Assembly (NCBI GenBank): GCA_027485405.1
Contig: JAIXRB010000148.1
Location: 1-41,370 of the forward strand
Length of the DNA stretch: 41,370 bases
Reading direction: 5' to 3'
Origin: Leptospiraceae bacterium
GTDB taxonomy: Bacteria > Spirochaetota > Leptospiria > Leptospirales > Leptospiraceae
Notes under the pieces: model-generated
Databases searched by the model: none
What the model saw: only the letters and a program-made list of their open reading frames with translations
Told to the model about the DNA's origin: nothing
Program-made: the position numbers and the translations under genes
Shown here: in pieces, positions 1-6,400 of the stretch
Layout of the letters: each line of letters begins with the position of its first letter
Numbering within the stretch: position 1 is the stretch's first letter

Positions 1-406
1 CACCACCTTGCGTAGTTTTGGTGACAAGAGAGATTTTTAATGCACCAATTTCACGCAAAGACTCAAAAACAGCATCAATTTCGGCATAAGTAAGATTTTG
101 ATCAGCATGGATTAGAACTTTTAGATCTGGAGTTGTGGACATCTTTGCCCGAATCTCGTTTAGAGCTTCGTTCATTGGCTTTTTGATGGAGTTGTAATAC
201 ACAGTTCTTTCCGGATCCGCACTTAAAAACAAGTTGCAGACCTTTTTGTTTAACTGCTCCCCACCAGGAACATCTGGAAGGTCAATGGGGAGATCTGGAT
301 CCGAATCTAAAACGGAAGTGACCATAAAAAACACCAAAAGCAAAAAGGCAATATCAGCCATTGAGCTAACAGGGACAGTGGGTGGAACTTTTTTTCTCTT
401 AAGCAT
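1..406 (-). CDS. exbD: ExbD/TolR-family proton-channel subunit (3' end off window)
   Basis: The frame opens with ATG at 406 and stays open to the left edge, so about 135 residues of the N-terminal part are visible and the end is missing. The protein begins MLKRKKVPPTVPVSSMADIA, a short basic cytoplasmic tail followed by a single membrane helix. The helix carries the Asp of the SMADIAF motif, the proton-path acid conserved in ExbD and TolR. The rest is a periplasmic domain ending in a typical LIHADQNLTYAEIDAV segment. Only 3 bp separate it from the second exbD gene upstream, so the two are co-transcribed with exbB. ExbD works with ExbB to power TonB-dependent outer-membrane uptake or a Tol-like system. 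No TonB is visible; it could lie just beyond the edge. The family is sure, the exact partner system is not. Confidence 0.92.
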   Translation of the reverse strand, partial: MLKRKKVPPTVPVSSMADIAFLLLVFFMVTSVLDSDPDLPIDLPDVPGGEQLNKKVCNLFLSADPERTVYYNSIKKPMNEALNEIRAKMSTTPDLKVLIHADQNLTYAEIDAVFESLREIGALKISLVTKTTQGG

Positions 407-409
407 AGA

Positions 410-829
410 TTATTTCTTTTTTCGGACTGAGATTTTCTCAAATCCCCTCAATTGCACTGCAGAAAGAGCATCTAACATTTTAGCGTACTTGGTATCACCG
501 GTGGTCACAATCAGAGCGAGTTTGTTTGGAAGATCGGGAATCTCCATTTTGTTTAGCTCTTCGCGAAACTCTTTCAAGTCCTTGTATTCCTTAGTTCCAA
601 AAGCTGGGTTTCTCATTTTATATAAGTCTTGGGTGACAAGGATTTCGTAGACGTTCTTTCGAAGGAAAGGTTGAGGTTCACTTTTTTTACTAGGAAGAGA
701 GATGTTCAAACCCTCTTTCACAAAGAATACCGCTGTCACCATAAAGAATACGAGGAGTAGGAAGGCGATATCTGACATAGATGCCGCCGAAATTTCCTCT
801 ATCTCTTGTTTCTTTTTAAGTTTGATCAT
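410..829 (-). CDS. exbD: ExbD/TolR-family proton-channel subunit, second copy
   Basis: This is a complete 139-residue protein with ATG at 829. It has a charged N-terminal tail, one membrane helix at about residues 18-38 containing the motif SMSDIAFLLLVFFMV with the conserved Asp, and a periplasmic domain of about 100 residues. It is a clear paralogue of the next gene downstream: the helix motif is nearly identical and the periplasmic parts differ. It lies 12 bp after exbB and 3 bp before the other exbD, forming an exbB-exbD-exbD operon. Tandem exbD genes are known in spirochaetes and Bacteroidetes and may give a mixed ExbD pair in the ExbB pore. No strong Shine-Dalgarno site is seen, which fits translational coupling. 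Confidence 0.93.
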   Translation of the reverse strand: MIKLKKKQEIEEISAASMSDIAFLLLVFFMVTAVFFVKEGLNISLPSKKSEPQPFLRKNVYEILVTQDLYKMRNPAFGTKEYKDLKEFREELNKMEIPDLPNKLALIVTTGDTKYAKMLDALSAVQLRGFEKISVRKKK

Positions 830-841
830 TTTACTTGAATA

Positions 842-1663
842 CTAAGCAGTTTTCTTAGCTTTGAGTTTTAAATACTCTTTGTAGATTTTGTTTGCCGCTT
901 CTTCTACTTCGGAAGTAAAAAAGCCAACTCTTCCTTGCAGATACTGATAAAAAGTCATAGCAGGAATGGCGACAATCAAACCAGCCGCAGTAGTGATTAA
1001 GGCTTCTTTGATACCACCCGCAACCACTTTCGCGTTAACTTGGTCAGCGTTTGCAATCGCATCAAATGCGTTGATCATACCTGATACGGTTCCTAAGAAC
1101 CCAACTAGAGGTGCTATGGTAGAAACCGCGGAAAGAACTGTAAGGCCCTTTTCTAAGAGTGTCATAACCTCACCAGCTTCTCTTTCCACACCTGATGCGA
1201 AAATTTCCGGATCGTTTTGGGAAACATCCATTCCGTTTTTCAAAACCAAAGTAATCTTTTGCCCTTCATTCTTTTGGAGAAATTCCTCAGCTCCTTTGAG
1301 TCCACCTTGGTCAACAGCATCTTGGAGATCTTGGTTGAAGCCTTTGCGGATCAGTTTTGCTGTAAAAAAGAAGTAGAAACGCTCTAAGATCACTCCAAAG
1401 CCTACAATAGAAGCCGCTAACAACGGCCACATGGACCATCCACCAGTGACAAAAAGTTTAACCAAACCGATTTCTGATTCAGGTGGTGCAGTGGGGGTTG
1501 ATGAGCTTTCTTCTGCAGTCGGCTGAGACTCTTGAGTCGCTGCAGGTGTTTCTGTCGGATTTGCCTGGGACTCCAGCTTTTGGGCGAAAGTATAAAAACC
1601 AAGGACGGCAACTGTGACATAGGTCACGACGCGAAGAGAAGAAGTAGGTAGAAGGAACTTCAT
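842..1663 (-). CDS. exbB: MotA/TolQ/ExbB proton-channel protein with extended N-terminus
   Basis: The protein has 273 residues, with ATG at 1663 and a TGGAG ribosome site 6 bp upstream. The C-terminal 190 residues are classic ExbB/TolQ: a first helix near residues 72-100, then a helix with TVSGMINAF near 195, then one with the ALITTAAGLIVAIPAM motif near 220-240. In front is an additional segment: a hydrophobic leader at about residues 10-27, then a Thr/Pro/Ser/Glu-rich stretch at about 32-64 that would be periplasmic. Such leader-plus-linker extensions occur in some ExbB homologues but not in E. coli ExbB. It starts the exbB-exbD-exbD operon. Its own promoter probably lies in the 96 bp upstream; a TACAAT box is visible at 1713-1718 but no convincing -35. 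Confidence 0.93.
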   Translation of the reverse strand: MKFLLPTSSLRVVTYVTVAVLGFYTFAQKLESQANPTETPAATQESQPTAEESSSTPTAPPESEIGLVKLFVTGGWSMWPLLAASIVGFGVILERFYFFFTAKLIRKGFNQDLQDAVDQGGLKGAEEFLQKNEGQKITLVLKNGMDVSQNDPEIFASGVEREAGEVMTLLEKGLTVLSAVSTIAPLVGFLGTVSGMINAFDAIANADQVNAKVVAGGIKEALITTAAGLIVAIPAMTFYQYLQGRVGFFTSEVEEAANKIYKEYLKLKAKKTA

Positions 1664-1759
1664 GTTTGCTCCAGTAATAAAGTTAGAAAGAATCTACCCT
1701 GGAATTCTTACAATTGTATTACAGATTGAAAACAAAGAATTGGAAACTTCCTACTGTTT

Positions 1760-2560
1760 CTAAGGGTTGACCAGGATCGGGAGGTTGTCTTTCCCCTGTG
1801 GAATGAAAATCAGCTTGGAATTGGGGTTTTCCATTGCCTTCAGCTGGATGTATTTTGCAGAAATGGACTCAGACTGCAGTTTTTGAGCCTTCGCTTGGGC
1901 TTCTGCCTCTATAAGAATTGCCTTTGCTCGACCTTCTGCAGTGATCGCTAGGATCTCAGCGTCTTTTCTTGCGATATTGATCTCAAATTTCATCTGCTCT
2001 TGCTCTTGCTGTTTGGTGAGCTTGTTTTCAATTGCTCGCAAAATGGACTGGCTGTATTCGACATCGTCAATAATGACGTCATCTATCTCGACATGTTTAT
2101 CAACGAGCTTGTCCTGCAAAAGCTTCTTGATTTGGCTTGAGACATTGGGAGTTTCTTTTGAAATACTGACCATCGTGTAGGACGCGAGCACATTTCGAAC
2201 CGCAGAACGGAACTGGGGTCTAACGACTTTTTCATAGAAGCTGGTTCCAATTTTCATTTGAAGGTCATACAATTCGTTTTCTCTTGCTCTAAGAATTACG
2301 TTCGCGGCAACATTGATCGTTAGGTCATCTCTTGTCAAAACATCGACTTTTTCCTGGTAAGACTTCCACTGAACTGGAAAAACGTAAACACTGTTCCAGG
2401 GCATATAAAATTGAACACGCGCATCCAAGGGTGTCCTACCTAGTCCTGAGCTAAAAGGTCGCCAAACAAGCCCTGCTTCTCCCGGGTCGATAATAGTTAT
2501 GCAGTGAGAAAAAATTAGAATTGGGAAAAACAAAATCAAGGTTTTAAGAAAAAGTTTCAA
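1760..2560 (-). CDS. Prohibitin/SPFH-domain protein, predicted lipoprotein
   Basis: The protein has 266 residues. The start is TTG at 2560: a GAGAGGA ribosome site sits about 8 bp upstream and there is no in-frame ATG before the conserved region. The N-terminus is a leader of about 19 hydrophobic residues ending FSHC, a loose spirochaetal lipobox with the lipid Cys at 20. Next comes a prohibitin-type SPFH domain (about 25-190) and then an Ala/Glu/Lys-rich coiled coil (about 190-245) with the typical AEGRAKAILIEAEAQAKAQ pattern. Prohibitin-like proteins form membrane rings that control proteases or organise lipid domains. Most are held by a transmembrane helix; here a lipid anchor would place the ring in the periplasm. 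It is divergent from the ankyrin gene and upstream of exbB, 96 bp away. Confidence 0.88.
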   Translation of the reverse strand: MKLFLKTLILFFPILIFSHCITIIDPGEAGLVWRPFSSGLGRTPLDARVQFYMPWNSVYVFPVQWKSYQEKVDVLTRDDLTINVAANVILRARENELYDLQMKIGTSFYEKVVRPQFRSAVRNVLASYTMVSISKETPNVSSQIKKLLQDKLVDKHVEIDDVIIDDVEYSQSILRAIENKLTKQQEQEQMKFEINIARKDAEILAITAEGRAKAILIEAEAQAKAQKLQSESISAKYIQLKAMENPNSKLIFIPQGKDNLPILVNP

Positions 2561-2578
2561 AGTAGATTCCTCTCAGTA

Positions 2579-2593
2579 GTCTAAGCCTTAGAC
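2579..2593. promoter_or_regulatory. 15-bp palindrome in divergent intergenic region
   Basis: GTCTAAG-C-CTTAGAC is a perfect inverted repeat with 7-bp arms and a 1-bp centre. It sits in the 36-bp gap between the divergent prohibitin-like and ankyrin genes and ends 3 bp before the ankyrin ATG. Its symmetry suits an operator for a dimeric repressor acting on one or both genes. No regulator has been linked to it. It could also be chance or an RNA hairpin near the ankyrin start. Confidence 0.4.
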
Positions 2594-2596
2594 AAT

Positions 2597-3067
2597 ATGA
2601 AGCCTAAGTTACTCCTTCTTTTCTTTTTTGGGTTTTTAAATTTCTTTTCCTGCCAAACCGAAGAATTCGTTCAAAAGTCAGAGATACCAAAGGAAACGAG
2701 ACTGTTCCTAGCAGTTCGAGATGGCAACTTTAGGTCAGTAGAAAAGCTGGTTTCGGAAGGGGTTAAAGTTGATGCAACAGACAGCTATCGAAACACGAGC
2801 TTGATTGTTTCCGTAGATGAAGAGAACACTGAATTGGTAAGTTTCTTTCTAAGCAAAGGTGCCAACGTCAATCATAGAAACATTGTAGGAGAGACGGCAC
2901 TCTTTAGAGCCGTGTTTCGCGGCAACGAAAAGCTCGCAAAAACTCTGCTTGATGCAAATGCCAATGCCGACATGGCAAACATCGATGGAAAAACAGCGTT
3001 TGAATTAGCTGAAGAAAAAGGCGAAAAAAGAATGATAAAGCTTTTAGAGAATTACCGAACTAAGTAA
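2597..3067 (+). CDS. Ankyrin-repeat lipoprotein
   Basis: The protein has 156 residues from ATG at 2597. The first 19 residues form a Phe/Leu-rich leader ending FFSC, a spirochaetal-style lipobox, so an exported lipoprotein is predicted. Residues about 33-150 contain three to four ankyrin repeats. Recognisable units are TRLFLAVRDGNFRSVEKLV, NTSLIVSVDEENTELVSFFL, ETALFRAVFRGNEKLAKTLL and KTAFELAEEKGEKRMIKLL. Ankyrin repeats bind proteins; small periplasmic ankyrin proteins beside catalase or stress genes are known, but no such partner is here. There is no good Shine-Dalgarno site before the start. Its 3' end overlaps the end of the convergent response-regulator gene by 8 bp. Confidence 0.87.
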   Translation: MKPKLLLLFFFGFLNFFSCQTEEFVQKSEIPKETRLFLAVRDGNFRSVEKLVSEGVKVDATDSYRNTSLIVSVDEENTELVSFFLSKGANVNHRNIVGETALFRAVFRGNEKLAKTLLDANANADMANIDGKTAFELAEEKGEKRMIKLLENYRTK

Positions 3068-3073
3068 GTTCGG
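3055..3073. terminator. Hairpin shared by two convergent gene ends
   Basis: CCGAACT (3055-3061), loop AAGTA, AGTTCGG (3067-3073) form a perfect 7-bp stem. The stop codons of the ankyrin gene (plus) and the response regulator gene (minus) both fall inside it. It may act as a two-way terminator. On the plus side only CTTTGATG follows, so the U-tract is poor, and on the minus side there is none. Confidence 0.4.
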
Positions 3074-3467
3074 CTTTGATGTTGGCGAGTATCACCTTTG
3101 TCAATGGCTTAGAAATAAATCCTTTAACAGATGCATACGATTTAGATTTTTCTAAGTCTATAGGATCCACAGACGATGATAAAATGTAAACAATGGTTTT
3201 CGGAAACAACGATAAGTAATCGGCTTCAAAACTATCCAAAAAGTCCCAGCCGTTCATAATCGGCATGTTCAAATCTAAAAAAACTAACTCTGGAACGTTT
3301 GCTTCCGTTTTTTCAAGGACCTGGTTGGAAAGGTTTTTGTAAAAATCCACCGCTTCTTTGCCATTGTTAAGAGTTATAATCTCCTCACAAAAATTAGCTT
3401 TTTGCATGACAATTGAACAAATGCTCAATGTAATCAAATCATCATCAACGCAAAGAATTGTTTTCAT
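3060..3467 (-). CDS. Single-domain response regulator (CheY-like receiver)
   Basis: The protein has 135 residues, with ATG at 3467 and a strong AAAGGGAG ribosome site. It is a complete receiver domain: the acidic cluster DDD at residues 8-10, the phospho-acceptor Asp in LVFLDLNMP, a switch Ser/Thr in ILSSS, and the invariant Lys in GFISKPL. There is no output domain. It overlaps the end of the giant CheB-CheR-PAS kinase gene by 4 bp (ATGA), so the kinase is its likely phosphodonor. The pair would form a two-component or phosphorelay unit in which the regulator acts by binding a partner protein. This receiver subfamily (two-residue variation around DDD and NGWDFL) often accompanies multi-PAS kinases. 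Confidence 0.93.
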   Translation of the reverse strand: MKTILCVDDDLITLSICSIVMQKANFCEEIITLNNGKEAVDFYKNLSNQVLEKTEANVPELVFLDLNMPIMNGWDFLDSFEADYLSLFPKTIVYILSSSVDPIDLEKSKSYASVKGFISKPLTKVILANIKAELT

Positions 3468-6400
3468 AAACTCCCTTTAAAGTAAATCCTAAACACTGTT
3501 CCAATGTTCACTTCACTTTCTACTTCGATTTTTCCACCAAAAGCCTCAACTTGAGATTTCACTAAGTACAACCCTAAGCCCTTTCCGTCAGCCGCATTGT
3601 GGAACCTTTGGTACAGACCAAAAATTCTTCCTTTGTTACGCACTAAGTCTATGCCAAGTCCGTTATCTGCAAACTCTAAAACTACCTTATCGTTTAAGAA
3701 ATAGCTCTTTATGTTTAATTCGGGAGGTCTTTCATCGCTATGGTACTTGATGGCATTCGTGAGAAAATTCATGAAAATGCTATCCAAATAGGCTCTGTTG
3801 AACTGGATTTGATCACAGGAAGAAAAGTCCGAAACTATTGAAATTTTAGATTCATGAATCAAAAAGCTAGTTTGTTTTATTACTCTTTCTAGAGAAACAG
3901 CGAAGGATAGCTCTTCTTTTGCCACATTCGCATTGTCTTTGATGATTAGAATTTTGATTAAGTCGTTCACTGTTTGATTCAATAAACTAGTAGAAGATCT
4001 GAACCCATCAATCAGTTGTTTTAACAAGGGATCTGAAATTTCTATGTCATCGATTAGCTCTAATGCCCCTGTCAAATTAGAAAGCGGCGCTCTTAAATTA
4101 TGTGAAGTGATATATGCAAATTGTTTTAAATCTATGTTGGAAATGGTTAATTCTTGGATTAGGTTTTCTCTTTCTTCTTCCTGTTTTTTCTTTGCCGTAA
4201 CATCCCGCTCGATTGCAATCCAATGAGTAAACGAACCGGATTCATTTGCTAATGGTATTAGGGAAAAATGATTCCAATATTCTTCTCCGTTCTTTTTGTA
4301 ATTGATCACTTCTGCTTCGCAATAGGTCCAAGTGCGCATAGCAGATCCAATTCTTTTCAATTCGTTTCGATCAGTTTTTTCGCCTTGCAAGATTCTAGGA
4401 GTTTTTCCAATTACTTCTTCCGGTGTATAGCCGGTAAAATTATAAAAAGCATTGTTTGCATATACAATGCGTGGACCTGGCGATGAAACTGGTTCGGCTT
4501 CGGTGATGATGATGATATCATTCGCATTTTTAATAACTGACTCAAAGAGCCGTAACTGCTCTTCTTCTTCTTTCTGCTTTGTGATGTCCTGAATTGCTCC
4601 GACCAATCGAATGGGGCTACCTTCTGCATCTCTAATCAAAAAGCTCTTATCTGAGACAGTAGCAAAAGTACCGTCTGCTCTTTTCATTCTATATTCGAGT
4701 AATAGTAAATTTAAATCATTGGAGCTAAGCAAATGAAGCAATTCTTCATGAACATAAGGTCTATCTTCCGGATGAATAACATCTTCCCAAGTTTCAAAAT
4801 TTTTTGAAAGATCATCTAAGTCGTTATAGCCGAACAAGGTTCTGTATCCTTCCCCCAAAAATAAAGTACCTTCTCTCATATTCCAGTCCCAAATTGCGTC
4901 TTTGGTTGCTTTGATCAAAAGGTCATATCGTTCTTTGGAAATGCGGATGCTCTCTGAGCTCATCCTTTTTTCATGAATGTCTTGGATGGATCCATAGGCT
5001 CCTACTACGTGATCATTCTTTTTAATGGCCCGCCCCGTAACCCTAACCCACTTTTCTCTGCCTTTTTGCGTTATGATTATAAGTTCTTCATCACATGGCA
5101 AAGCATACTCAACTAATTTTTGCAAGCACTGAGTTGCCTTTTCTGTGTAGGTCCCTTCTTTGGAGACGTTTATACAAGAATCAATAGTTAGTTCTTGGCT
5201 TGCGTCCATTTCGTGAATTTCACGGGCTATACTTGTGAAATTGATTGAATTCTCTACAAAGTTTATTTCCCAGCCACCTACTTTAGCCACTTGGTTGGTT
5301 TGTTCTAACAGTTCTTTCGTTTTTTGAATTTCTGATTTGTGGAAAATTCGTTCTGATATATCTTGAAAAAATCCATACATCTTGAGAATTCTCTCTTTCA
5401 ACATCAATGGCTTTCCAAGAACTCGATAGTACGAGCCGGGTCCTTGCGCTCTATCAACTTCTAACACCAAATCGAATTCACTTTTGTTCGCAATGGCTAA
5501 ATGAAACTCTTTAGTAAATCGCTCTCTCTCTGATTTAGAAAACAAAGATACAAGTTTTTGAAGGTCGATATGTCCAGTTTCGTTTAAATTTAATAGTTTC
5601 GCTGTCTCTGCGGTCAGCATAAATCTATCTTCAATAAAGTCAAATTCCCAACCTCCTACGTGAGCCGCAGATTGGGTTTCATTCAATAGATTTTGAGATC
5701 GCTTTTTTTCCGTTATATCGCGAATGGACATCACTATATAACGTTGCCCATCCTCTTGTACCAACAATTCTGCTGTTAAGAATATGTCTAAAATTTCCTC
5801 ATTTTTACGTTTTGCTTTCCATTCTGGGGAAATGCCATGATTTCCTAGGATCAATCCCTTATACAAAGTTCTTAAATCATTTCCAGACTCGGGCAAAAAG
5901 GTGATAGAGAAGTTTTGACCCACTATCTCTTCTTTGGTATAACCAAACATTCGAGCGAACGCTGTGTTGATTAAAACAAAATTTCCATCTTTATCTAATA
6001 TGCTGATCCCAATATGAACTGCTTCAAATACTGATTTTACTAAATTCTCTGTTCTAAACAGATTTCTCTCTGTCTCTCTCATTTCTGTAATATCAACAAA
6101 AGAAAAAGAAATAATACTAATTTGATTCTTAGAATTCAAAACTGGAGTTATATTGTAGTTGATTACTTTTTTCTGATTTTCCCTTTCAGAAAGAATGGCA
6201 TCGCCTCGCAAGACTTCTCCTTGGCTAAGCTTTATCATTCCCAATTCACTAAAATCTGGAATCAGTTGAACCAAATACTCTAAAATGGAATCAGATATGC
6301 TGGGCTTGTATTTAAACATTTTTTGAAATGAAGTCTGAGCTACTTCGTTAACGGTCAGAATCTTTAAAGACTGATCTGTGAGAACAAAAGCCTGCAGTGA

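Noticed and set aside
966..1376. Long open frame opposite exbB
   Set aside because: It is antisense to a gene with clear ExbB motifs, has no recognisable domain and no ribosome site. The same holds for the other long antisense frames across the window.
4195..4540. Blue-light LOV photoreceptor
   Set aside because: The photoactive Cys is replaced by Pro in GKTPRILQ, so normal adduct chemistry is not possible. It is kept only as a possible flavin or redox PAS domain.
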